Of a stretch of 64,000 nt of DNA, positions 45,199 through 52,763 are shown piece after piece. Numbering within the stretch: position 1 is the first letter of the stretch; every line of letters begins with the position of its first letter. The notes under the pieces were generated by a model, which was not told the origin of the DNA, did no database searches, and saw only the letters and a list, made by a program, of their open reading frames with translations. The position numbers and the translations under genes are program-made. Source of the stretch: Rossellomorea aquimaris (lineage in GTDB: Bacteria > Bacillota > Bacilli > Bacillales > Bacillaceae_B); contig NZ_MINN01000085.1 in the NCBI RefSeq assembly GCF_001877785.1, positions 372,001 to 436,000 on the forward strand. Reading direction: 5' to 3'.

Positions 45199-45235
45199 GC
45201 CGGTACACTATATGTGTACCGGCTCTTTTTTTTTC
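45199..45235 (+). terminator. Terminator of odhAB
   Basis: GCCGGTACAC and GTGTACCGGC make a perfect stem, then a run of nine or more Ts. Confidence 0.93.
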
Positions 45236-45321
45236 TGACAGGCCTCACTGATTTTTACCTTCTGCATAAAATATAGAAATAAGAAAATATTTTTCCTGAG
45301 GCAAAAAAGGGGGATGGAGCC

Positions 45322-45447
45322 GTGAAGGACCGGCATGCAAAGAGACTGATATACTATGCGTATGTCTTGAATAAAATGGGCATACTCGATTACAGCCAAA
45401 TGCAGCAGCTTGAGAAGCATTATTCGAAAAAGCGGAGTATCACGTAG
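45322..45447 (+). CDS. 41-residue basic small protein
   Basis: GTG 45322 with AGGGGG about ten bases upstream; MKDRHAKRLIYYAYVLNKMG... is basic and probably helical. It vaguely recalls small Fur-regulated basic proteins of Bacillus, but I see no Fur box. Its function is unknown. Confidence 0.5.
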   Translation: MKDRHAKRLIYYAYVLNKMGILDYSQMQQLEKHYSKKRSIT

Positions 45448-45450
45448 TGA

Positions 45451-45482
45451 ATGAAAAAGACAGACTCCTTAAGGGAGTCTGT
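45451..45482 (-). terminator. Terminator of the sda-like gene
   Basis: On the minus strand GACAGACTCCCTTAAGGAGTCTGTC is followed by TTTTT. Confidence 0.75.
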
Positions 45483-45542
45483 CAACCAACAATTCTCAGG
45501 GGGTGAGAATCTTTTGTTTTTATTTTATCTTGTTTACGATTG

Positions 45543-45677
45543 TCATGATTTCCTAAAAGGCTTCAACCCTCGAATGCGGATCTCTTTTCTTAATAACTGA
45601 ATCCAATCTTGATCATTCCCTTGCTTCTCAGCATCTCGATAAGCTGCCACTAACTGTTCATTACTTAAGATTTTCAT
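45543..45677 (-). CDS. sda: Sda-like sporulation histidine kinase inhibitor
   Basis: 44 residues, too short for a simple ORF screen. MKILSNEQLVAAYRDAEKQG followed by NDQDWIQLLRKEIRIRG matches the two-helix hairpin of Sda (B. subtilis: LSDELLIESYFKA then a similar IxLIxxEIxRR helix). Sda blocks KinA and stops sporulation when DNA replication is disturbed. CCTAGGAGG gives an excellent ribosome binding site. In B. subtilis the sda promoter has DnaA boxes; I did not recognise any here. It lies between odhAB and the acyl-CoA synthetase. Confidence 0.75.
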   Translation of the reverse strand: MKILSNEQLVAAYRDAEKQGNDQDWIQLLRKEIRIRGLKPFRKS

Positions 45678-45924
45678 GACCAACCTCCTAGGAATGTTTA
45701 AAATATAGAATTTTCTATATTTTCTCTATATTTTACATAGAAACGGCCTATTTGAAAAGAGTTTTTATTAAATTCCTTCAAAAGTAGCATTTTAAGAGAT
45801 TATGTTGAAATTGGTTTATTTATTTGGTTATTTGTCTAAAGAAATAGTTTGGCCGATTTTTAGATTATATTAGTTTGAAAATTTAAATTTTTGTGATAAT
45901 ATACACGCATATAATATTTTTTAA

Positions 45925-45938
45925 TGTAAGCGATACCA
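45925..45938 (+). promoter_or_regulatory. CcpA cre site before the acyl-CoA synthetase gene
   Basis: TGTAAGCGATACCA agrees with TGWAANCGNTNWCA at all but one position. It lies just after TATAAT (45910-45915), where CcpA would block initiation. Confidence 0.65.
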
Positions 45939-45958
45939 TTCAAAGGGGGATATTTGAA

Positions 45959-47602
45959 TTGACGGACATTCTGGAGACCACCATTGGGGAACTGCTTGAA
46001 GAAAAAGCACGGATACAGCCGAACAAAGATGCAGTGGTTTATGCTGACAGGGGTTTGAGATGGACTTATAAAGAATTGAACGAGAAATGCAGACAGGCAG
46101 CAAGGGGCTTCATGAAGCTTGGCATCGAAAAAGGTGAACATGTTGCCATTTGGGCTTCAAATACACCTGAATGGATTTTAAGCCAGTTTTCCACAGGTAA
46201 GATGGGGGCGGTGCTGGTAACCGTCAATACCAATTACCGCACAGCTGAACTCGAATACTTATTAAGGCAGTCTGACAGCACGACCATCATCTTGATGGAA
46301 GAATACCGGGGAGCCTCATATATCAATATGCTTTATGAGATCTGTCCTGAACTAAAAGACTCTGAACCTGGCAAATTACATAGTGAAAAACTGCCGAAAT
46401 TAAAAAATGTCATTGTGATGGGAGATAAGAATTTCCCAGGCACGTTCAAGTGGGATGAAATCATGGCACTGGGAAGTGAAGTGGATGATGAGTCGCTGGA
46501 TAAAAGGATGGGGAGCCTGTCGCCCCGGGAAGTCATCAATATGCAATATACCTCGGGCACGACCGGTTTTCCGAAAGGGGTCATGCTGACTCACTCGAAT
46601 ATTGTCAATAACGCTTATAATGTAGCCGGCTGTATGAGATTGACCGATGAAGATCGCTTGTGCATACCAGTCCCATTCTTTCACTGTTTCGGCTGCGTGA
46701 TGGGGACGCTTGCTTGTGTGACCGTCGGTGCTGCCATGATACCCGTGCAGGAATTTAATCCATCTGGAGTACTGCAGGTCGTGCAAGATGAAAAGTGTAC
46801 GGCATTGCATGGGGTTCCCACTATGTTCATCGGGGAATTGAACCTGCCTGATTTCGATCAATATGACCTCGGAAGTCTGAGGACAGGGATCATGGCAGGA
46901 AGCAACTGTCCTATAGAAGTAATGAAAGATGTCATGAATAAAATGGGTGCCGAGGAGATCACCATCGCTTATGGTCAAACTGAATCCTCGCCTGTCATCA
47001 CCCAGACCCGCACCCATGATCCCCTCGAATTGAAGGTGGAAACAGTCGGCAGGGCCCTTCCCAACGTGGAAGTGAAAATTGTGGAGCCGGGAACCGACCT
47101 TGAAGTACCTACAGGGAAACAGGGGGAGCTCTGTACCAGGGGATATCACGTGATGAAAGGCTATTATAAAAACGAAGAAGCGACCAAAGCGGCCATCGAT
47201 GATGATAATTGGCTGCACACCGGAGACCTCGCCGTGATGGATGAGTATGGCTATTGCAGGATCACCGGAAGACTTAAGGATATGATCATTAGAGGCGGTG
47301 AAAATATCTACCCGCGTGAAATTGAGGAGTTTTTGTACTCGCATCCGAAAATACTCGATGTTCAGGTAATCGGAATCCCGGATGAAACGTTCGGTGAAGA
47401 AGTAATGGCTTGGATCATTCTAAAAGAAGGGCATTCCGCAACCGGCGATGAGATCAGAGATTACTGCAGCGGAAAAATTTCACGCCACAAGATTCCAAGA
47501 TTCATTGAATTTACAGATTCCTACCCGATGACCGCATCAGGAAAGATCCAAAAATTCAAACTCAAAGAACAAGCCCAACAAGCAATCACTCCCAAGGGAT
47601 AA
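45959..47602 (+). CDS. AMP-dependent acyl-CoA synthetase
   Basis: About 547 residues. YTSGTTGFPKGVMLTHSN is the ATP-binding P-loop, YGQTESSP the adenylate motif, HTGDLAVMDEYGY and RLKDMIIRGGENIYPREIEE the hinge region, and ASGKIQKFKL contains the C-terminal catalytic lysine. It activates a medium or long acid with CoA; it resembles YngI of B. subtilis. TTG 45959 follows AAAGGGGGA at eight bases, deciding against the ATG at 45893. The cre site upstream suggests repression by good carbon sources, consistent with fatty-acid use. Confidence 0.9.
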   Translation: MTDILETTIGELLEEKARIQPNKDAVVYADRGLRWTYKELNEKCRQAARGFMKLGIEKGEHVAIWASNTPEWILSQFSTGKMGAVLVTVNTNYRTAELEYLLRQSDSTTIILMEEYRGASYINMLYEICPELKDSEPGKLHSEKLPKLKNVIVMGDKNFPGTFKWDEIMALGSEVDDESLDKRMGSLSPREVINMQYTSGTTGFPKGVMLTHSNIVNNAYNVAGCMRLTDEDRLCIPVPFFHCFGCVMGTLACVTVGAAMIPVQEFNPSGVLQVVQDEKCTALHGVPTMFIGELNLPDFDQYDLGSLRTGIMAGSNCPIEVMKDVMNKMGAEEITIAYGQTESSPVITQTRTHDPLELKVETVGRALPNVEVKIVEPGTDLEVPTGKQGELCTRGYHVMKGYYKNEEATKAAIDDDNWLHTGDLAVMDEYGYCRITGRLKDMIIRGGENIYPREIEEFLYSHPKILDVQVIGIPDETFGEEVMAWIILKEGHSATGDEIRDYCSGKISRHKIPRFIEFTDSYPMTASGKIQKFKLKEQAQQAITPKG

Positions 47603-47655
47603 ATGAATATTAAAGTGCATTCTTGAAGACATTGGGAAATAGAATGCTAGGCGAA

Positions 47656-47710
47656 AAAAATCCAAACTATAATTTTGAATCTTAGGGTTCAAATTAGTTT
47701 GGATTTTTTT
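47656..47710 (+). terminator. Terminator after the acyl-CoA synthetase gene
   Basis: AATCCAAACTA...TAGTTTGGATT stem with a T run. Confidence 0.75.
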
Positions 47711-47837
47711 GTCCTGATTATGTCTTGCAGCTTGATATAGCGATTGATTTGAGGGCAAGATGTACTAAGGGAAGTCTCTACAAATAGTTAAATGATTTAT
47801 TTGAGTAGTTATCCAAATTCAAAACCGATTCCAGCGA

Positions 47838-48059
47838 TTGATTGGAGTGCAGGACGAAGACTCCTATCAGAAAAGCGGGAGGGCTTTGAAGAGAGGCGTG
47901 TGGCATAAGAGAAATTGGCTTAGAAGGCGCTCTTTTCCTTCCTGGCCGGTTCGACTTATGACATGGGCCACAAAGCCCAGAAACTGCAGTTAGTCCCCGT
48001 GTATAAGACGAGGAGGCTCACGGGCTACCCGCGGAAAGCGAAGTCTTGCACGGAAATCA
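47838..48059 (+). repeat. Outer repeat with nested hairpin element
   Basis: TTGATTGGAGTGCAGG arm at 47838, a worn hairpin element from GAAAAGCGGG (47870) to about 47990, then the right arm GAGGCTCACGGGCTACCCGCGG...TTGCACGGAAATCA. The break point CTCCTATCA is the same as in the copies at 7976 and 58716, so these three share one insertion event. Confidence 0.65.
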
Positions 48060-48164
48060 AAAGCGTATTCAAAGCCAGAACTATAGCAGAAACCATTTCA
48101 CTGAAAAATCAAACAGAATTTGATAAAATGAATCTATTCATTACAGATAAAGGGGAGAGACAGC

Positions 48165-49052
48165 TTGAACGTTTTCGTTTACGGAACATTAAGAAGGCAC
48201 GAGGAAAATCATTCACTTCTAAAAGATGCACCATTACAATATGAACAAGCCTGGACCCAAGGCAAATTATATGACACCGGTAAGGGATACCCTGCTCTTA
48301 AAGAAGGGGAAGGGACCGTTTATGGCGAAATATATAAGATAAATGAAGAGCTCCTCGCGAAACTCGACGAGATCGAGGACTATATAGAAGGCAGGGAGGA
48401 CAACCTGTACAACCGGCAGCTGCAGCAAGTGAATACGGACCGCGGGCCGGTGGAAGCATTTGTTTACTACGGACTTGAAGGAAAACTATTTCAAACAGAA
48501 ATTTCCTCAGGGGATTGGAAGGTTCACCGATTCATTCAGGAAAAGCCAGAAAGGATATTGTATTTTGCGTATGGATCCTGTATGGACGACGACCGTTTCA
48601 AGCTTGCAAAAGTGGATCATCACTTTCAAAAATGCATGGGAGCGGGCTCCCTGGATGGCTACTCCATGAAGTATCTTTTCAAAGTGGATGACGGCGGACG
48701 CGGAGATATCATAGAAGATGGCGGAAAGATGGAGGGAGTCGTCTATGATATTCCACAAGAGGCGGTAGAGTATCTATTTACAAGAGAAGGAGTGGCTCCC
48801 GGCTGGTACAGGGCGGCTTTCGTGGATGTAGTGATAGGCGGAGAGGTTTATCAAGATGTTCTCACATTTATCGTGAAAACGAAATTTGATGAAGTACGCC
48901 CCCCTGAACACTATGCGAGGGAAATTCTAAGAGGGAGCCTTCCCCATGTAAGTGCAGCCTATCATTCAAAGCTGCAGCAGCAGCTCATTGATTTGGGTAT
49001 GGTTGAAGAACAGGTCAGGAATTTGTTGAAAGACCCCGAAACTTCTGAATGA
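48165..49052 (+). CDS. Two-domain gamma-glutamylcyclotransferase-like protein (YkqA)
   Basis: 295 residues. MNVFVYGTLRRHEENHSLL is the GGCT/GGACT opening (YGT/SLR binding loop) of domain 1; ILYFAYGSCMDDDRF (about 130-144) opens a second related domain, so the protein is a tandem fusion like B. subtilis YkqA. The enzyme class forms 5-oxoproline from gamma-glutamyl amines; this form's substrate is unknown. The catalytic glutamate would lie in a segment such as GVAPGWY. TTG start after AAAGGGGAGAG. The ending is clear. Confidence 0.82.
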   Translation: MNVFVYGTLRRHEENHSLLKDAPLQYEQAWTQGKLYDTGKGYPALKEGEGTVYGEIYKINEELLAKLDEIEDYIEGREDNLYNRQLQQVNTDRGPVEAFVYYGLEGKLFQTEISSGDWKVHRFIQEKPERILYFAYGSCMDDDRFKLAKVDHHFQKCMGAGSLDGYSMKYLFKVDDGGRGDIIEDGGKMEGVVYDIPQEAVEYLFTREGVAPGWYRAAFVDVVIGGEVYQDVLTFIVKTKFDEVRPPEHYAREILRGSLPHVSAAYHSKLQQQLIDLGMVEEQVRNLLKDPETSE

Positions 49053-49144
49053 TTCACACAGAATCATCGTTCTCTGGAGCATCTATTGTCCATATTTTAA
49101 ACATGTAAAATGCAGTACATTCTTGGATGGAAACGAGGTGCATG

Positions 49145-49774
49145 ATGGAAACCTTACTTGAGCTGGTGGACCAATACGGTTATATCGCAATGTTTCTATT
49201 CAGCTGGATCGTATTCCTTGGGTTACCTGTACCGAACGAAATAGCAGCTGCCTTTGCGGGATATCTTTCAGAGTGGAGACATTTCGATCCCTACACCTCG
49301 TTTTTATTCATGTACAGCGGATTATTGAGCTATGGGATATTCGGATACTTTGCAGGTGACCGCTTTGGTACAAGACTGATGATCCGGAAGTTCAAAAACG
49401 GCAAGATGCAGTTCCTCATGGAAAAGGGTGAGAATTGGATCGAGAGATATGGATCATTCGCTATTTCCATTAGTTATTTCATCCCCGGGGTCCGCCTTGT
49501 GATGCCTTATATCGCGGGCACAGCGAAAGGCATCACGCTTATAAAATTCATCGTATTTGCCGCCCCTTCTGCTTTTGTGTGGGCCCTTGTTTACTTCCAG
49601 ATTGGCAGGTATTTTCCGAAGAGTTTTCGCCGGATCGTGGAAGAAGTCAGTTTGAAAGCAGGCATTATAGCTGGAGTCCTTGTTTCATGTATCCTGCTTT
49701 ACGTGCTGCTTAAATTTCTAAAGAAAAAGTATCCTTCATTCCTCAGGAAAAGAATCAGGTATCGAAATAAATGA
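49145..49774 (+). CDS. DedA-family membrane protein
   Basis: About 209 residues with four to five hydrophobic segments. LGLPVPNEIAAAFAG, GYFAGDRFGTR and the FIPGVRLVMPYIAGTAKGITLIKF block (the FxRxxPGxR-like region) are DedA signatures. DedA proteins move lipid carriers such as undecaprenyl phosphate or phosphatidylethanolamine across the membrane. ATG 49145 (or 49142) follows GAGGTG. A terminator follows. Confidence 0.87.
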   Translation: METLLELVDQYGYIAMFLFSWIVFLGLPVPNEIAAAFAGYLSEWRHFDPYTSFLFMYSGLLSYGIFGYFAGDRFGTRLMIRKFKNGKMQFLMEKGENWIERYGSFAISISYFIPGVRLVMPYIAGTAKGITLIKFIVFAAPSAFVWALVYFQIGRYFPKSFRRIVEEVSLKAGIIAGVLVSCILLYVLLKFLKKKYPSFLRKRIRYRNK

Positions 49775-49806
49775 ACCGATTTAACGATATCCGTTAAATC
49801 GGTTTA
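49774..49806. terminator. Terminator after the DedA gene
   Basis: AACCGATTTAACG and CGTTAAATCGGTT make a 13-bp stem between convergent genes; T run short. Confidence 0.75.
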
Positions 49807-50139
49807 ACTGTGCGGGGATGAATCATCAACAATTGTGAAATAATCTCCAAAAACCCCGATTGCCTTTATGGTGAATCTATCGCCGTTTTGATCCTCGTAA
49901 ATTTTGCCTACTGTATTAAACAGTAAGTATCCTCTCTTGATCGTAGAGCCAGTCTCAATCAAGGTGTAAACCGAATTTTCATCGGCCTTTCTCTTACACG
50001 ATACCTTCTCTTTACAATCGATCTGATATTCCTCTTCAAGCCAGGTATAAAACTGTTCTTCTGACGGCCTGTGGGTAGTCATATACCAGGCGAGAAAAAG
50101 CAGGGCGATAAAAAGAATCTGCTGCATTGCTTTTTTCAT
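49804..50139 (-). CDS. Small exported or membrane-anchored protein
   Basis: About 111 residues. MKKAMQQILFIALLFLAWYMTT is a signal-anchor; two cysteines (in IDCKEKVSCK) could form a disulfide outside. The rest is likely beta-rich. No family recognised. ATG 50139 follows GAAAGG about nine bases upstream; the longer frame back to 50262 has no site. Confidence 0.65.
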   Translation of the reverse strand: MKKAMQQILFIALLFLAWYMTTHRPSEEQFYTWLEEEYQIDCKEKVSCKRKADENSVYTLIETGSTIKRGYLLFNTVGKIYEDQNGDRFTIKAIGVFGDYFTIVDDSSPHS

Positions 50140-50311
50140 TGAATGACGCCTTTCGAGTTGGATTCTCCTATAATATACCATGTCCTGCTGCTTCCTTACA
50201 GGGGGATAGGGGATAAATCTGAAATAGAGAATGGATTCTGCAAAAAGTTTGCTGTTGAACAAATCTTTGGGGAAGAATATACTGAATACAAAAGCATTTA
50301 GGAGGATTCTA

Positions 50312-50518
50312 ATGATACATCATACATGGACAGAAAATAGTGCAGTGAAAAAAGTGAAATGTGTACATACCGATGCCAAGAAATACACAGTGGCGAATGT
50401 GCTGGAAATCGGCAAAGAATACGAAGTGAAAAATGAATCTGAAGATTATTATTTTGTAATCGATGAAAGCGGCAAAATGGGCGGCTTCTACAAAGAGTAC
50501 TTCGAAGAAATAAAATAA
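50312..50518 (+). CDS. Small DUF6501-like protein
   Basis: 68 residues. MIHHTWTENSAVKKVKCVHTDAKKY and FVIDESGKMGGFYKEYFEEI match what I recall as DUF6501, a small beta-rich family of Bacillus of unknown function; the number is from memory. AGGAGG is followed by the ATG six bases on, deciding the start. A terminator follows. Confidence 0.7.
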   Translation: MIHHTWTENSAVKKVKCVHTDAKKYTVANVLEIGKEYEVKNESEDYYFVIDESGKMGGFYKEYFEEIK

Positions 50519-50527
50519 TATTTTCGT

Positions 50528-50566
50528 AAAGCTGATTTCTTCAAACGGACGGGAATCAGCTTTTTA
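50528..50566 (+). terminator. Terminator
   Basis: AAAGCTGATT and AATCAGCTTT pair, then a T run. Confidence 0.8.
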
Positions 50567-50584
50567 CTTTCTGGGGGGATTGTA

Positions 50585-51496
50585 ATGAGAGAGCATACAT
50601 ACACAGTCAGGCCTGCAAGGCTTGAAGATCTGCCATCAATCTTTCAGTTATTTTTGGAGTATGAAGAGAAGGTGTACGGAGAGAGGCAGACAAGCGAATT
50701 TGAAGTAAGGGAAATCCTGACGACCATTGATGAAAACGACCGTAAAGCCCTTTGGAAAGACGGGAAGCTGACCGGATTCTCACTTTTGACCGTAAAAGAC
50801 CACCGTCTGCCGTCTCTTCTGATGGTTTCCCCTGAAGAACAGATGGGTGACATGATGAATGAACTGCTGAAGGAGCTTGTTCATTCAGCTGTCAGTAAAA
50901 AAGAGAACGAGAGAGATGAAAGAGTCATCGTTTTATCTGCCAATCTTGAAACCGAAAGTGAAACTCTAGAAGAATACGGCTTCACTCCTGTCAGGCACTG
51001 GTTCCAAATGAAAATGGACTTATCGGATTACAACGGGATATTGCATTATAAAGAGGATGGTCCGGTGTTATCGACTTTCAGTTTGGATGAAACCATACTA
51101 TTGCATGAGTTATTTGAAGATGTTTTCTCCGATCATTTCGATTACCACCCAACGAGCCTTGAAGATTTCAAGAAAAGATTTCAAAGGGAATCATTTGATC
51201 CAAGCCTCTGGTTTTTATTGAAAAAAGAAGCTGATCCGATCGGCTTTATTATGTGTACAGTCAATGATGAGCCGGGGTTGGGTGAAATAACCCATTTAGG
51301 TGTGCGGAAAGATTGCAGGAACAAAGGGTACGCAACGATCCTTCTGCATCATGCATTCACTATCCTGAAGGAAAGGGGGATGACCTCTGCAGCGCTGTCC
51401 GTAGACAGTGAATCCCTGACAGATGCGAATATCGTTTATCAAAAGGCAGGGATGCACACTCATCGAAGTTTCACCCGCATGGACCTTAAGGTATAG
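50585..51496 (+). CDS. GNAT-family N-acetyltransferase (two-domain)
   Basis: 303 residues. TVRPARLEDLPSIFQLFLEY opens domain 1; the second domain has THLGVRKDCRNKGYATILLHHAF (acetyl-CoA loop RNKGYA) and SVDSESLTDANIVYQKAGM. The protein is a tandem GNAT as in mycothiol-synthase-like proteins; domain 1 lacks the glycine-rich loop. The substrate is unknown. The start ATG follows TGGGGGGATTGTA. A terminator follows the stop. Confidence 0.85.
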   Translation: MREHTYTVRPARLEDLPSIFQLFLEYEEKVYGERQTSEFEVREILTTIDENDRKALWKDGKLTGFSLLTVKDHRLPSLLMVSPEEQMGDMMNELLKELVHSAVSKKENERDERVIVLSANLETESETLEEYGFTPVRHWFQMKMDLSDYNGILHYKEDGPVLSTFSLDETILLHELFEDVFSDHFDYHPTSLEDFKKRFQRESFDPSLWFLLKKEADPIGFIMCTVNDEPGLGEITHLGVRKDCRNKGYATILLHHAFTILKERGMTSAALSVDSESLTDANIVYQKAGMHTHRSFTRMDLKV

Positions 51497-51503
51497 ACTT
51501 TTT

Positions 51504-51528
51504 AAACATCCGTCAAGGATGTTTTTTA
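51504..51528 (+). terminator. Terminator of the GNAT gene
   Basis: AACATCC/GGATGTT with a short loop and six Ts. Confidence 0.8.
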
Positions 51529-51529
51529 T

Positions 51530-51651
51530 TGTCCAGCTGCGGCGGCTAGAGGCTCGAGGTCATAAGTCAAGAACCCCAAAAAGGCAAAAAGCGCCTTTTC
51601 GGGGTTCTCGTCTTATGCTTGTCGTCTCTGGGCGAGCCGCCTCCGCTTTTC
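51530..51651 (+). repeat. ~120 bp hairpin element, stand-alone copy a
   Basis: TGTCCAGCTGCGGCGG to GCCGCCTCCGCTTTTC. Centre GAACCCC...GGGGTTC and AAAAAGGC/GCCTTTT. It is not nested in an outer repeat here, so it is an independent element. Confidence 0.75.
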
Positions 51652-51654
51652 GAA

Positions 51655-51775
51655 TGTCCAGCTGCGGCGGCCAGGAGCTCGAGGTCATAAGCTAAACTTA
51701 CCAAAAAGGCAAAGAGCGCCTTTCCGGTAAGTTCATCTTATGCTTGTCGCTCCTGAACGAGCCGCCTCCGCTTTT
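51655..51775 (+). repeat. ~120 bp hairpin element, stand-alone copy b
   Basis: Same ends as copy a, in tandem four bases later. Its central stem is different (CTTACC...GGTAAG), so the stems vary while their pairing is kept. Confidence 0.75.
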
Positions 51776-51814
51776 GATTATGCCCAGCAGTCCAATGATA
51801 TTCTTTTTTTGCAG

Positions 51815-51828
51815 TGAAAGCGCTATTA
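51815..51828 (+). promoter_or_regulatory. Possible cre site before the MoxR gene
   Basis: TGAAAGCGCTATTA agrees with the cre consensus but for one base (C to T); a promoter is not obvious. Weak. Confidence 0.35.
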
Positions 51829-51871
51829 CATGTATGATGTGTCTAGTAGACCATTTGAAAGGATGTCATGG

Positions 51872-52753
51872 ATGAATCACGAAACTGTATTGCCGCAATC
51901 GGTGATCGAAATTATAAATGAAAGAAAAAATCTATTTAACAGCACAGAGTATGGATTCCTGATCGGTGAGGGAGGATACTCCTCGAGTGAGGGCCATATC
52001 ATTGAAGACAGCATCATCTCTTTATCAATGGGGAAGAACTTGCTCCTGAAAGGCCCGACAGGTTCAGGAAAGACCAAGTTGTCTGATACCCTTTCTTCTA
52101 TATTCTCGCAGCCGATGCACAGCATCAACTGCTCAGTGGACCTGGATGCAGAAGCATTGCTCGGATATAAGACAATTTCTGAAAAGAACGGGAAAAACTC
52201 AATTGAATTCATTGAAGGACCTGTGATCCAGGCGATGAAGAAAGGTCATCTCTTATATATAGATGAGATTAATATGGCCAAGCCTGAAACCCTTCCTATA
52301 TTGAACGGGGTACTTGATTACCGGAGAAGCATTACGAATCCATTCACAGGAGAAGTGATAAAAGCAGCTCCTGAGTTCGGTGTCATCGCAGCGATCAATG
52401 AGGGGTATGTAGGGACAGTTCCATTGAATGAAGCGCTGAAAAACAGATTTGTCGTTGTGGATGTCCCTTATATTGAAGGAGACGTTCTGAAGGATGTCAT
52501 TAAAAGTCAAAGCCAGTTGAAAAATGAGAAGCTGATTCATACATTCGTCGAGCTGTCGTCTGATTTATTGGTTCAGGTGAAAAACGGTCAAGTTTCCGAG
52601 GAGGCTGCTTCCATCCGTGCCTTACTTGATGCATGCGATCTTGCCGTGTACTTGCCGGCAAAGCGCGCCATTCAGCGCGGTATCATTGATAAGCTGGAAG
52701 ATGAGAGGGAGAAAGCGGCTATAAAAAATATAGCGGAAACCTTGTTTGAGTGA
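51872..52753 (+). CDS. MoxR-type AAA+ ATPase (YojN/NorQ-like)
   Basis: About 293 residues. [16 protein letters not shown] is Walker A (61-68), [16 protein letters not shown] is Walker B, and [26 protein letters not shown] is the sensor 1/arginine-finger region. MoxR ATPases act with VWA proteins in the maturation of protein complexes or insertion of metal. ATG 51872 follows GAAAGGA; longer frames use weaker signals. The VWA partner starts 10 bp after the stop, matching B. subtilis yojN-yojO. Confidence 0.87.
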   Translation: MNHETVLPQSVIEIINERKNLFNSTEYGFLIGEGGYSSSEGHIIEDSIISLSMGKNLLLKGPTGSGKTKLSDTLSSIFSQPMHSINCSVDLDAEALLGYKTISEKNGKNSIEFIEGPVIQAMKKGHLLYIDEINMAKPETLPILNGVLDYRRSITNPFTGEVIKAAPEFGVIAAINEGYVGTVPLNEALKNRFVVVDVPYIEGDVLKDVIKSQSQLKNEKLIHTFVELSSDLLVQVKNGQVSEEAASIRALLDACDLAVYLPAKRAIQRGIIDKLEDEREKAAIKNIAETLFE

Positions 52754-52763
52754 GGGATCGATA

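Noticed and set aside
46400..47344. 314-codon antisense frame in the acyl-CoA synthetase gene
   Set aside because: Long but a shadow of a strongly biased coding frame; His/Ile-rich composition is unlike a real protein, no start signal.
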